From assembly GCA_045120135.1 (NCBI GenBank), contig JBGVEN010000010.1, positions 1 to 64,000 of the forward strand: a DNA stretch of 64,000 nt. Direction: 5' to 3'. This document shows, one piece after another, positions 16,793 through 25,605 of the stretch. The stretch comes from SIG440 sp045120135. Its GTDB lineage: Bacteria > Bacillota > Clostridia > Monoglobales > Monoglobaceae. A program made the translations under genes and the position numbers. The notes below the pieces were generated by a model. It saw only the letters and a list, made by a program, of their open reading frames with translations, did not search any database and was not told the DNA's origin. How positions within the stretch are numbered: the stretch's first letter is position 1; every line of letters starts with the position of its first letter.

Positions 16793-18166
16793 TTGTTAAA
16801 GAATCTTTTTGCACCAACCAATATGACGGTTGGAACTCCGTGGAAGAGCATTGTTTCATTTACAATCCCGATGCTGATTGGGAACATTGCCCAGCAGCTC
16901 TATAACACGGTTGATAGTATTGTGGTAGGTAAATACATAGGTGATAATGCACTTGCGGCGGTTGGTAGTGCCGCGCCGATACTAAATATGCTGTTGGTAT
17001 TGTTTATAGGCATCTCTGCCGGTGCAAGCATAATGGTGTCTCAGTACTACGGGGCAGAGGACAGAAAGAGCCTGTCTCATACAATAGGTAATAGTATTAC
17101 GGTTACGGCAATAGCGTGTGTTTTTCTTATACTGATAGCAGCGCCTCTTATACGCCCCGTTCTTATGGTACTCAATACTCCGGAATCGATTCTTGACGGC
17201 TGCGCTGATTATCTTATGATTTCACTTGTTGGTATTGCAGGTATGGCATACTACAATATTTTAAGCGGAATAATTCGAGGACTGGGTGATTCATTTTCTG
17301 CACTTGTATATCTGCTTGTTGCAACAGTAATCAATATTTTCCTTGATATTTTCTTTGTTGCGGTAGTTAAAATGGGTGTTGCAGGCGTTGCATTGGCAAC
17401 GGTTATCGCACAGATAATATCGTCAATACTCTGTTTTATCAAGCTTTCCAAAATGCGTGAGTTTTTTGACTTCAAATTGGAGTATCTAAAGCCTAAAGCA
17501 TCTTTTGTAAAAACTATTATAAGCCTTGGCTTGCCTTCAGGACTTACTCAGGCGATTATGTCATCAGCAATGATAATTGTTCAATCACTTACTAATCAGT
17601 TTGGTGAGATGTTTATTGCCGCAAATGTCGTTATTATGCGTGTGGATGGTTTTGCAATGATGCCTAATTTTTCATTTGGCATGGCACTTACAACCTATGC
17701 CGGACAAAATGTCGGAGCAAAGCTTTATGACAGAGTAACCCTTGGTGCAAAACAGGGAACACTTATTGCAGTAGGCTGTTCCACAACAATTACAGCTATA
17801 ATACTTATTTTTGGCAAGTGGCTTATGAATGTATTTACCGATACTCAGGCTCTTGTAGATTTAAGTTATAACTTGATGAAGATTCTGGCTATAGGATATA
17901 TTGCGATGGCTGTTACGCAGAGCTTATCAGGAATTATGCGTGGTGCCGGCGATACAATGACACCTATGTGGATATCGCTCATAACAACCGTTGCCGTGCG
18001 TGTTCCAATTGCTTACGGAATTTCGTATCTGACAAGAACGCCCGAACTACCGAATGGTCAAAAAGAGTGTATTCAGATTTCGCTTCTTTCGTCGTGGGTT
18101 ATAGGTGCTGTACTTACGGTTATTTTCTACCGCTTGGGTAAATGGAAAAATAAAGCTATAAGTTAA
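16793..18166 (+). CDS. MATE-family efflux transporter
   Basis: 457 residues, about twelve membrane segments in two MatE halves. Family signatures are FTIPMLIGNIAQQLYNTVDSIVVGKYIG at the N terminus, ISAGASIMVSQYYGA, and the second-half VDGFAMMPNFSFGMALTTYAGQNVGA. These carriers expel drugs or cationic metabolites using Na+ or H+. The start is TTG 16793 with GCGAGGTAAG upstream; no ATG fits as well. A strong two-way terminator ends the gene. Confidence 0.92.
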   Translation: MLKNLFAPTNMTVGTPWKSIVSFTIPMLIGNIAQQLYNTVDSIVVGKYIGDNALAAVGSAAPILNMLLVLFIGISAGASIMVSQYYGAEDRKSLSHTIGNSITVTAIACVFLILIAAPLIRPVLMVLNTPESILDGCADYLMISLVGIAGMAYYNILSGIIRGLGDSFSALVYLLVATVINIFLDIFFVAVVKMGVAGVALATVIAQIISSILCFIKLSKMREFFDFKLEYLKPKASFVKTIISLGLPSGLTQAIMSSAMIIVQSLTNQFGEMFIAANVVIMRVDGFAMMPNFSFGMALTTYAGQNVGAKLYDRVTLGAKQGTLIAVGCSTTITAIILIFGKWLMNVFTDTQALVDLSYNLMKILAIGYIAMAVTQSLSGIMRGAGDTMTPMWISLITTVAVRVPIAYGISYLTRTPELPNGQKECIQISLLSSWVIGAVLTVIFYRLGKWKNKAIS

Positions 18167-18205
18167 AAAAATCACTCTTGCTTTACAGCAAGAGTGATTT
18201 TTTTC
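18166..18205. terminator. Bidirectional terminator between MATE and the minus-strand gene
   Basis: A long stem (AAAAATCACTCTTGCT with AGCAAGAGTGATTTTT) around TTAC, with A and T tracts on the two sides. Confidence 0.9.
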
Positions 18206-18206
18206 G

Positions 18207-18635
18207 TCAACATTCAATATCTACTGTATCGGGGCAGCCTGCAATGCATTTTGCAAGACATGCGGTTGTTGTCAAAGTAAGGGTCAAAAACAACAAAAGT
18301 ATACCTGCTATGATAGCACCAACTATACTTGTTGCTGCAAATTCAACACCCAGAAGAATAAGTGATGCAAGGGCGGTGCCGAGAATACCCGTAAGCAATG
18401 TCGGCAAAATATTGCATACACAATTACGAACACCAAAGCGGCGCAGAAGTGTAGATGCTAAAAGCGTGACAGCAAGATATACTACGGCAATGCCGAGTGT
18501 TACCCATAAAAACGCAGGAGTAATTGTTACTGTAGCTGTGAAAGTAAGAAAAGCAGTGATTACACCTATAATTATGCTTGCAATTACAGCAAGACCGGTA
18601 CATTCGGTTTTACACGAACAAGATAAGTTTGACAT
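18207..18635 (-). CDS. Cys-rich four-helix membrane protein of unknown function
   Basis: 142 residues with four hydrophobic segments (for example GLAVIASIIIGVITAFLTF, FLWVTLGIAVVYLAVTLLA, LLTGILGTALASLILLGV, SIVGAIIAGILLLFLTLTL). There are paired cysteines at both ends: SCSCKTEC at the N terminus, and CLAKCIAGC plus a final EC at the C terminus. GGAGGTG sits 8 bases before the ATG and a terminator follows, so this strand is the coding one although the opposite strand also has a long open frame. The terminal Cys sets could bind metal or form disulfides. I do not recognise the family with certainty. Confidence 0.72.
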   Translation of the reverse strand: MSNLSCSCKTECTGLAVIASIIIGVITAFLTFTATVTITPAFLWVTLGIAVVYLAVTLLASTLLRRFGVRNCVCNILPTLLTGILGTALASLILLGVEFAATSIVGAIIAGILLLFLTLTLTTTACLAKCIAGCPDTVDIEC

Positions 18636-18698
18636 ATAATATTCACCTCCAATTACAGTATATGAACATCATTTCGAAGTGTTAAAAAGATGTTTTTG

Positions 18699-18750
18699 TT
18701 GCATTTTAAGACAAAATATGTTATAATAAGTTGTCAAATATTTTGACAAC
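18699..18750 (+). promoter_or_regulatory. Promoter and palindromic operator of the NSS transporter
   Basis: TTGCAT (18699-18704), 17 bases, TATAAT (18722-18727). GTTGTCAAA / TTTGACAAC, a perfect 9-bp inverted repeat around TAT (18730-18750), covers the expected transcription start. This is a good position for a repressor site; the regulator is not identifiable. Confidence 0.65.
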
Positions 18751-18779
18751 ATTTTAAACCTGATATGAGAGGTGTATTT

Positions 18780-20150
18780 ATGAAAGAAAGAGAAAAGTTC
18801 TCATCAAGACTTGGCTTTATCCTGATTTCAGCAGGCTGCGCTATTGGTCTTGGTAATGTATGGAGATTCCCGTATATCACGGGTCTTTATGGCGGTGCGG
18901 CTTTCGTTCTGATTTATTTGTTTTTCCTTGTTATGTTCGGTCTTCCGATTATGGCAATGGAATTTTCGGTAGGTCGTGCAAGCCGTAAAAGTGTGGCAAC
19001 TTCCTTTAAGGAACTTGAACCCAAAGGTACAAAATGGCATATATTCAGTTATTTTGCAATGGCGGGAAATTATCTTTTGATGATGTTCTATACAACCGTT
19101 GCAGGCTGGATGCTTGCGTATTTTGTTAAAATTGCAAAAGGCGAATTTGTAGGTGCTACAACCGAGCAAGTAGGAGCTGCATTTGGCTCGTTGGTATCTC
19201 AGCCAGGCGAAATGATCTTCTGGATGCTGATTGCAGTTCTCCTTGGTTTTGGTATTTGTTCGCTTGGCCTCCAAAAAGGTGTTGAAAAAATTACAAAAGT
19301 TATGATGTCAAGCCTTTTTGTAATTATGCTTATCCTTGTAATCCGTTCGGTGACTTTACCCGGTGCAAGCGAGGGACTTAAATTCTATCTTATGCCTGAC
19401 TTTGGCAAAATGATGGAATCCGGTCTTTTTGAGGTGGTATTTGCCGCAATGGGTCAGGCTTTCTTTACACTTAGTATCGGTATTGGCTCTATGGCGATTT
19501 TTGGCAGCTACATTGACAAGGACCGTTCACTTATGGGCGAGTCGGTAAGTATCCTTTGCCTTGATACCTCGGTTGCGCTTATGGCAGGCCTGATTATTTT
19601 CCCAGCGTGCTTTGCGTTTGGCGTAAATCCCGACAGTGGTCCTAACCTTGTATTTGTTACATTACCTAATATCTTTAATGCAATGGCAGGCGGCAGAATC
19701 TGGGGTTCATTGTTCTTTGTTTTTATGTCGTTTGCGGCACTTTCAACTGTGGTTGCAGTGTTTGAAAATATTCTTTCATTTGCAATGGATTTGTGGGGCT
19801 GGAGCCGTAAAAAGGCGGTATGGGTTAATGCAATTGCAATTGTTGTGCTTTCTATTCCCTGTGTGCTTGGCTTCAATCTGTGGAGCGGCTGGCAGCCTCT
19901 CGGTGCAGGCTCCAACATAATGGACCTTGAAGACTTTATAGTAAGTAACAATCTGCTGCCCATCGGTTCGCTTGTTTACCTGTTCTTCTGCGTAACAAGA
20001 TACGGTTGGGGCTGGGATAAATTTATGGACGAAGTAAATGCCGGTAAGGGTATGAAGTTCCCAAAATGGATGAGAGTATATGTAACATACATTCTTCCGA
20101 TTCTTGTTATATTTATGTTTGTTCAGGGTTATATCAGTAAGTTCTTCTAA
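18780..20150 (+). CDS. NSS/SNF-family sodium-dependent transporter
   Basis: 456 residues with about eleven membrane segments. TM1 carries the family hallmark GCAIGLGNVWRFPY near residues 18-32 with the unwound Na+/substrate site, followed by the GGAAFVLIYLFFL TM2. Family members such as LeuT, TnaT and MhsT import amino acids with Na+. ATG 18780 has GAGAGGTG upstream; the frame from 18765 starts within the site. An operator-like palindrome over the transcription start suggests substrate-dependent repression. Substrate within amino acids is unknown. Confidence 0.93.
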   Translation: MKEREKFSSRLGFILISAGCAIGLGNVWRFPYITGLYGGAAFVLIYLFFLVMFGLPIMAMEFSVGRASRKSVATSFKELEPKGTKWHIFSYFAMAGNYLLMMFYTTVAGWMLAYFVKIAKGEFVGATTEQVGAAFGSLVSQPGEMIFWMLIAVLLGFGICSLGLQKGVEKITKVMMSSLFVIMLILVIRSVTLPGASEGLKFYLMPDFGKMMESGLFEVVFAAMGQAFFTLSIGIGSMAIFGSYIDKDRSLMGESVSILCLDTSVALMAGLIIFPACFAFGVNPDSGPNLVFVTLPNIFNAMAGGRIWGSLFFVFMSFAALSTVVAVFENILSFAMDLWGWSRKKAVWVNAIAIVVLSIPCVLGFNLWSGWQPLGAGSNIMDLEDFIVSNNLLPIGSLVYLFFCVTRYGWGWDKFMDEVNAGKGMKFPKWMRVYVTYILPILVIFMFVQGYISKFF

Positions 20151-20155
20151 GTAAA

Positions 20156-20191
20156 AAAAGCCGTTGCAACATTTTTGTTGCAACGGCTTTT
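20156..20191. terminator. Bidirectional terminator between NSS and SLC13-type genes
   Basis: AAAAGCCGTTGCAAC with GTTGCAACGGCTTTT around ATTTTT. Confidence 0.9.
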
Positions 20192-20202
20192 GATTTTTGC
20201 TC

Positions 20203-21303
20203 CTAAAATCCCAAAACTGCACCCATTGCCAAGATGAGTATGGCAAGAATACCAAAGTTGTAAAGTGAAAATTGCTTTATATATGAGCCGGTTTTATCTG
20301 GCTCATTTTTTATGTATTCTCTGAATGTTATAAGACTTGCAAGTGATGCAATAAGTGTTCCCGCACCGCCTATGTTAACTGCAACAAGAAGCTGACGGTA
20401 GTTTTCGGTAAAGTGAGATAATAGTATGGAGCTTGGAACGTTACTGATAAATTGGCAGGATAAAACTCCAAAAAGCAGGGTATGTTCATTTACCAGAGAA
20501 CCGACAAAATTGCTGACTGCAGGAATTCTTGCAACATTCCCGGAGAAAATAAAAAATGCACAGAATGTAAGAAGTAAAGGATAGTCTACCTCGCGTAGTG
20601 CGTGCGGGTCGGCGATAAGAAGAACTAGGGGGATTACAACCAATCCAACCCAGTACGGAATTACACGAAATACAATTATTATGGACAGAACAAAAAGTAA
20701 GCTATATAAAACGGTACGTTTTTTGTTAAGCGGCATATCAAATTGCTGTTTGATAATTAACCGGTCATTTTTTATTGTAAAACAGCAAAGAGTAATAAGT
20801 GTCATTGAAATAATAAACGGCAAAAGCATAATATGAATAAATTCAACGTTTGAAATATTGAAATACGAATACATATAAAGATTCTGAGGGTTGCCGAACG
20901 GGGTAAGCATACCGCCGAGGTTTGCCGCAATATTCTGCATAATAAAGGTGAATGCCAGATACCGGTGATTCCCGGTTGAGGTAATCACATAATATCCAAG
21001 CGGCAAAAAGGTTATCAGCGCCATATCATTGGCTATAATCATTGAGCCTATAAAAGTGATATATACCAACGCAATTATTGCTGAACGGGTTGTTTTGAAT
21101 ACAGAGACAATTTTTGCAGAAATTATTCTGAAAAAGTATATGTCACGAAATGCACACACAACAGCCAAAGTGCAGAAAAGACAGGTAAGGGTTTTTAGAT
21201 CAAAGTAACTAAGATATTCCATATCCGGAGGAACAAAAAATGCTGAAATAATGGCAGCCGCAAAGGCTATGCACATAACAGGATTTTTCTTTATAAAAGT
21301 CAT
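20203..21303 (-). CDS. SLC13/ArsB-NhaD-type permease
   Basis: 366 residues with about ten membrane segments. Two helix-loop motifs typical of the ion transporter superfamily appear: SMIIANDMALITFLPLGYY in the N-terminal half with NLGGMLTPFGNPQNLYMYSYF after it, and SCQFISNVPSSILLSHF in the C-terminal half. It is shorter than most SLC13 members (about 450). AGGAGG precedes the ATG. Such proteins move anions (dicarboxylates, sulfate, arsenite) or exchange Na+/H+. The single gene gives no hint of substrate. Confidence 0.82.
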   Translation of the reverse strand: MTFIKKNPVMCIAFAAAIISAFFVPPDMEYLSYFDLKTLTCLFCTLAVVCAFRDIYFFRIISAKIVSVFKTTRSAIIALVYITFIGSMIIANDMALITFLPLGYYVITSTGNHRYLAFTFIMQNIAANLGGMLTPFGNPQNLYMYSYFNISNVEFIHIMLLPFIISMTLITLCCFTIKNDRLIIKQQFDMPLNKKRTVLYSLLFVLSIIIVFRVIPYWVGLVVIPLVLLIADPHALREVDYPLLLTFCAFFIFSGNVARIPAVSNFVGSLVNEHTLLFGVLSCQFISNVPSSILLSHFTENYRQLLVAVNIGGAGTLIASLASLITFREYIKNEPDKTGSYIKQFSLYNFGILAILILAMGAVLGF

Positions 21304-21433
21304 ATTTTTTCCTCCTTACAATTAAAATTCCGTGTGTCAGTATATCACTAATGTCGAAAAAAGTCAATTAATTTAATTGACATAAATCTGTGGTTATGAT
21401 ATGCTTTATTAGGTATTGAATGGAGGGTAGAAA

Positions 21434-23023
21434 ATGAAGGTTTGTTTAATTCAGCCGCCATATTATAAAGAGGCTGCATTATGTGATATATGCTTTGATG
21501 CAAAAATGAATATGCTTGATGCCTGCAACGAAACTCTGGATGTAATTGTTCTGCCGGAGTACAGCGATTTGCCGTGTGCGACACTGACAAAGGAACAAAC
21601 AATAAGCACTCATAAAAAATATATCGGCAGACTTCTTGACAAGGTTCAAAAAACTGCAAAAAGATGCAAGGCTATTGTTTTTGTGAATGCACTTTCTGAG
21701 GAGGAGACAGGCTTTCGTAACACAACTTATGTTTTTGACCGTGATGGAAACCTTGTAGGTAAATATTTCAAACGCCATATACCTAAAAGTGAGCTGGATA
21801 TGGAAATTGATGAAAGCTATAATCTCAGCTACACCGAGCCTGATGTGATAGAAATAGAGGGAGTAAGATACGGCTTTCTTACCTGCTATGATTTTTATTT
21901 CTATGAGGCTGTGTCTAATTTAGCAAGGCAGAATATTGATGTTATAATTGGCTGCTCACTTCAGCGTAGTGACCCCCACCATATTCTTGAAATGATGGGA
22001 CAGTTCACGGCATATAATACAAATACATATCTCTTGCGGTCATCAGTCAGCCTTGGCGAAAAGTCTATGGTTGGCGGCTGTTCAATGATTGTTGTTCCTG
22101 AGGGTAAAATTGTTGCAAATCTAAAAAGCAGTGTAGGCGTTGTTACGGCAAACATTGACCCCAAAAAGAAGTTTCTTAAAGCGGCAGGCTTCGGCAATCC
22201 TCAGGCTGCACATTATGAATATATCGAGGCAGGTCGTAATCCGTGGCAATACAGACCTGCAGGAAGTGCTATATCGGTTGATGAAAAAAGGCTGCCATAT
22301 CCCAGAATTTGTGCTCACCGTGGTTTTAGTGCGGTGCTCCCTGAAAACAGCCTTTCGGCATTTGGCGCTGCAGTTGCTATGGGCGCCCAAGAAATTGAAT
22401 TTGATTTGTGGTCAACCAAAGACGGCGAGCTTATCTCAATCCACGATGCAACACTTGACAGAGTGTCTGACAGCAGCGGATTTGTATATGAAAAGACTTT
22501 TGATGAGCTTAAAAAACTTGATTTTGGTATAAAGTATGGCGAAAAATTTAAGGGGATGCGGATTGTTACCTTTGAAGAAATCCTTAAAAAATTGGGTTGC
22601 CATACAGTTATGAATATTCATATAAAAACTGTCGACAATGATTGCGAATACAGCGAAGAAGTGCTTAGAAAAATAGTGAAGCTGATTGATAAGTATGATT
22701 GCCGCAAGCATATATACTTTATGTGTGAAAATGATAATTTCCACAAGCTTGCAAAAAGAGTTTGTCCGGATATTCCGCTTTGCTGCGGTGCAGGTGACAA
22801 ACCGTGGGAAATTGTTGACAGAGCCATTGAGCTAGGTTGCCAAAAGGTACAATTTTTTAAGCCCTACTTCAATCAGGAAATGATAGATAAAGCCCACGAA
22901 AACGGGATAATCTGCAATGTGTTCTGGGCAGATGACCCAAGTGAAGCACAGAAGTTCCTTGATATGGGAATTGACACAGTGCTTACCAATGAATATGGTC
23001 TTGTATCGCAAATAATAAAATAA
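21434..23023 (+). CDS. Nitrilase-superfamily hydrolase fused to glycerophosphodiester phosphodiesterase
   Basis: 529 residues, two complete enzymes in one chain. The N-terminal carbon-nitrogen hydrolase (1-270) has the catalytic triad Glu42 (VLPEY), Lys113 (YFKRHIPK) and Cys151 (FLTCYDFYFYE). The C-terminal GDPD barrel (about 290-525) has HRG at 295-297, PEN at 303-305, IEFDLWSTKDG with metal-binding Glu322/Asp324, and HDATLDR at 337-343. The first half should break an amide or nitrile C-N bond, the second a glycerophosphodiester such as those released from phospholipids or teichoic acids. There is no signal peptide, so it acts in the cytoplasm. It starts an operon with an SGNH esterase and a 1-phosphofructokinase, all with good ribosome sites. 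The substrate may carry both an amide and a glycerophosphate ester. Confidence 0.88.
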   Translation: MKVCLIQPPYYKEAALCDICFDAKMNMLDACNETLDVIVLPEYSDLPCATLTKEQTISTHKKYIGRLLDKVQKTAKRCKAIVFVNALSEEETGFRNTTYVFDRDGNLVGKYFKRHIPKSELDMEIDESYNLSYTEPDVIEIEGVRYGFLTCYDFYFYEAVSNLARQNIDVIIGCSLQRSDPHHILEMMGQFTAYNTNTYLLRSSVSLGEKSMVGGCSMIVVPEGKIVANLKSSVGVVTANIDPKKKFLKAAGFGNPQAAHYEYIEAGRNPWQYRPAGSAISVDEKRLPYPRICAHRGFSAVLPENSLSAFGAAVAMGAQEIEFDLWSTKDGELISIHDATLDRVSDSSGFVYEKTFDELKKLDFGIKYGEKFKGMRIVTFEEILKKLGCHTVMNIHIKTVDNDCEYSEEVLRKIVKLIDKYDCRKHIYFMCENDNFHKLAKRVCPDIPLCCGAGDKPWEIVDRAIELGCQKVQFFKPYFNQEMIDKAHENGIICNVFWADDPSEAQKFLDMGIDTVLTNEYGLVSQIIK

Positions 23024-23035
23024 GGAGAAATCGTT

Positions 23036-23695
23036 ATGGAATTAAAAGATAAGGTAATTGCATTTTTAGGTGATAGTATAACCGCAGGCACAGGCGCAAG
23101 TGCACCTGAATTTGTTTATCACCAGGTTTTAAAGAGAAATTGCGGATTGAAAGAGGCGTTGAATTTCGGTATTGGCGGAACACGCCTTGCCCGTCAGCAG
23201 AACCCTGACGGAACATATCCTATAGCAGATGTGAATGATTTTCTTACCAGAGTTGATAAAATGCCGGAAGACGTTGATGCGGTAGTTGTGTTTGGCGGAA
23301 CAAACGACTTCGGTCATGGCGATGCACCTTTTGGAGTTTTCGGAGATACCACAGCAGATACATTTTATGGTGCGTGCTACGAATTGATGGAAACCCTGGT
23401 TAAAAAATATCCCACAATTCCCGTTGTGTTTATTACACCGCTGCACAGAGTTAATGAAGATAACGCAATATGGCGTGGAATAGCAAAAAATCTTTCACTT
23501 TGCGATTATGTTTGTGCAATCCGTGAGGTTGCCGAATATTTCTCAATCCCCGTTCTTGATTTGTACGCCGAGTCGGGTATGCAACCTAATATTGAAGAGC
23601 AAAATAAAGCTTATTTCACAGACGGACTCCATCCAAACGATAATGGCTACAATAAGATTGCAGATAAGCTTGAAAAGTTCCTGAAAGCTTTATAA
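23036..23695 (+). CDS. SGNH/GDSL-family hydrolase
   Basis: 219 residues. Block I is FLGDSITAGTG with nucleophile Ser near residue 14, block II the Gly in FGIGGTRLA, block III FGGTNDF with the oxyanion Asn, and block V DGLHPNDNGY with catalytic Asp and His. The family covers esterases, lipases, lysophospholipases and sugar deacetylases. No signal peptide is seen. It lies 12 bases after the nitrilase-GDPD gene and 25 before fruK-like, so a stepwise breakdown of an esterified glycerophospho compound is a possible joint role (inference). Confidence 0.87.
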   Translation: MELKDKVIAFLGDSITAGTGASAPEFVYHQVLKRNCGLKEALNFGIGGTRLARQQNPDGTYPIADVNDFLTRVDKMPEDVDAVVVFGGTNDFGHGDAPFGVFGDTTADTFYGACYELMETLVKKYPTIPVVFITPLHRVNEDNAIWRGIAKNLSLCDYVCAIREVAEYFSIPVLDLYAESGMQPNIEEQNKAYFTDGLHPNDNGYNKIADKLEKFLKAL

Positions 23696-23720
23696 ATAAT
23701 GAAATAAAGAAGGAAAAACT

Positions 23721-24626
23721 ATGATTTACACCGTAACCCTTAATCCGGCAATAGATTATATAATGCATCCGGAAAGCTTTGATTTAGGAACAGTCAACCG
23801 CTCAAAAACCGAAGAGCTATATTTTGGCGGTAAAGGGATTAATGTTTCGCGTGTGCTAAGAAATCTTGGGGTTGACTCCGTTGCAACGGGCTTTGTTGCA
23901 GGGTTCACGGGTAGGACGATTGAAGATGGCCTTGAAGGTATGGACATAAAGACTGATTTTGTAAGGCTGAGCCACGGCAACTCGAGGATAAATGTGAAAA
24001 TTAAGGGTAAGGCCGAAAGTGAAATTAACGGATGTGGCCCAAAGATTAATGAAAGTGACCTTGCAGTATTGCTTGATAAGCTTTCAGTTTTAAAAAACGG
24101 TGATATACTTGTTTTATCCGGAAGTGTTCCACGGAGTCTTGGAACAGCTGTATATGAAAAAATTCTTCAAAAAGTTTGCACATCAGATATAATGGTTGTT
24201 GTTGATGCGGAGGGCGAACTGTTGCTCAATACATTGAAATATAAGCCGTTTTTGATAAAACCCAACCTTACCGAACTAAGTGAAATTTCGGGTAAACACC
24301 TTAAAGCTAGCGATGAAATTATTGAATGTGCAACCAGCCTTCAAACGATGGGCGCACGAAATGTCCTTGTTTCACTGGCGGAAGATGGAGCAATTCTGAT
24401 AGGTGAAAACGGAAAAATAAATATAACAGCCGCACCAAAGGGAATGGCGGTAAATTCCGTTGGTGCAGGTGACTCTATGGTTGCCGGATTTCTCAAAGGC
24501 TATCTTGAGGAAAAAGACCTGAAATATGCGCTCAAACTGTCTGTTGCTGCAGGCAGTGCCACGGCGTTTTCGGGTGACCTTGCAACCGGAACTGAAATAT
24601 TTGATCTGTTTAACGAGATGTTCTGA
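23721..24626 (+). CDS. fruK: PfkB-family 1-phosphofructokinase/tagatose-6-phosphate kinase type
   Basis: 301 residues. N-terminal TVTLNPAIDY, the GGKGINVSRVLRNLG substrate motif near residue 36, and the ATP/catalytic motif SVGAGDSMVAGF near residue 247 define the FruK/LacC subgroup. Known members phosphorylate fructose-1-phosphate or tagatose-6-phosphate. No PTS fructose permease lies nearby, so the true sugar phosphate is uncertain. The stop codon falls inside the stem of the terminator. The position after a GDPD and an esterase suggests that a C3/C6 phosphate may be used here, but this is not shown. Confidence 0.85.
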   Translation: MIYTVTLNPAIDYIMHPESFDLGTVNRSKTEELYFGGKGINVSRVLRNLGVDSVATGFVAGFTGRTIEDGLEGMDIKTDFVRLSHGNSRINVKIKGKAESEINGCGPKINESDLAVLLDKLSVLKNGDILVLSGSVPRSLGTAVYEKILQKVCTSDIMVVVDAEGELLLNTLKYKPFLIKPNLTELSEISGKHLKASDEIIECATSLQTMGARNVLVSLAEDGAILIGENGKINITAAPKGMAVNSVGAGDSMVAGFLKGYLEEKDLKYALKLSVAAGSATAFSGDLATGTEIFDLFNEMF

Positions 24627-24652
24627 TTAAAGAATGTCTCGTTTTGTTTTTT
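24612..24652 (+). terminator. Terminator overlapping the fruK stop codon
   Basis: AACGAGA-TG-TTCT pairs with AGAA-TG-TCTCGTT around GATTA (stem 24612-24624 with 24631-24643), followed by a T-rich tract. Confidence 0.75.
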
Positions 24653-24674
24653 GAAGAAAATTTTTTTCAAAATA

Positions 24675-24703
24675 TTGCTTTATTTAAAATGTTATGATAC
24701 AAT
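24675..24703 (+). promoter_or_regulatory. Promoter of the lactate oxidation operon
   Basis: TTGCTT (24675-24680), 17 bases, TACAAT (24698-24703). An inverted GTTAAAAA/TTTTTAAC pair follows in the leader at about 24713-24745 and could be a regulatory site. Confidence 0.5.
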
Positions 24704-24800
24704 AAAAATAATGTTAAAAACTCAAACATTTGTCAGCTTTTTAACAATCTATTAAGGAACAGTGCTTGTACTTAAATAAATCCCGAGAGGAGAGTTTGGA

Positions 24801-25589
24801 ATGAGGGTAATGGTATGTATCAAACAGGTGCCCGGGACAAACAAGGTTGAAGTTGACCCGGTCACAGGTGTTCTTAAAAGAGATGGTGTGGAATCAAAAA
24901 TGAACCCATATGACCTGTATGCACTTGAGACTGCTTTGCGTATCAAGGAGCAAACTGGCGGAACGGTCAGTGTTATTACGATGGGACCACCGCAGGCAGA
25001 GGCAATAATCCGTGAAGCGTATTCGATGGGTGCAGATGAGGGCTTTTTGCTTACTGATAGAGCGTTTGCCGGCGCTGATGTTCTTGCGACAAGTCGTGCA
25101 CTTGCACAGGGCATAAAAATGGCAGGGGATTTTGATGTGATAATTTGCGGTAAGCAAAGTACTGACGGCGATACGGCGCAGGTTGGACCGGAAATGTCGG
25201 AATGGCTCAAAATTGATTCCGTAACCAATGTTACTGAGGTCATGGATGTGGGACAGAAGTTTATTACCATTAAAAAGGAAATTCCTACAGCTATAGAAAC
25301 ATTAAAACTTCCGTATCCTTGTCTTATGAGTGTGGAAAAGGATATATCAATTCCAAGACTGCCCTCGTATTTAAAAAAGAAAGCAACAGCAGACAGAAAA
25401 ATTACATATATAACATTCAAGGATTTAGAGGATAAAGACACTAATCATTACGGTCTTAACGGATCGCCTACTCAGGTTCAGCGTATATTCCCGCCACAAG
25501 TGAATGATAACCGCGAAATGTGGCAGGGTGACGGCTCGGAGCTTGCAGCAAAAATTGATGAAAAGCTTCGTGAACTGAAATTTGTATAA
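24801..25589 (+). CDS. lctB: Electron transfer flavoprotein beta subunit of a lactate dehydrogenase/Etf complex
   Basis: 262 residues. N-terminal VMVCIKQVPGTNKVEVDP, the FAD/AMP motif STDGDTAQVGPE near residues 117-128, and NGSPTQVQRIF near residue 220 are EtfB hallmarks. The order EtfB, ferredoxin-bearing EtfA, FAD oxidase is the one known from Acetobacterium woodii LctBCD, where the complex drives lactate oxidation with NAD+ by electron confurcation with reduced ferredoxin. GAGAGGAG precedes the ATG. The symbol is assigned by gene order and domain content, so another 2-hydroxy acid remains possible. Confidence 0.85.
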   Translation: MRVMVCIKQVPGTNKVEVDPVTGVLKRDGVESKMNPYDLYALETALRIKEQTGGTVSVITMGPPQAEAIIREAYSMGADEGFLLTDRAFAGADVLATSRALAQGIKMAGDFDVIICGKQSTDGDTAQVGPEMSEWLKIDSVTNVTEVMDVGQKFITIKKEIPTAIETLKLPYPCLMSVEKDISIPRLPSYLKKKATADRKITYITFKDLEDKDTNHYGLNGSPTQVQRIFPPQVNDNREMWQGDGSELAAKIDEKLRELKFV

Positions 25590-25605
25590 AAGGAGGGTTA
25601 AGGCT

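Noticed and set aside
18178..18639. Plus-strand 153-codon frame opposite the Cys-rich membrane protein
   Set aside because: It begins inside a terminator stem and lacks a ribosome site; the minus strand has GGAGGTG, membrane helices and a terminator.
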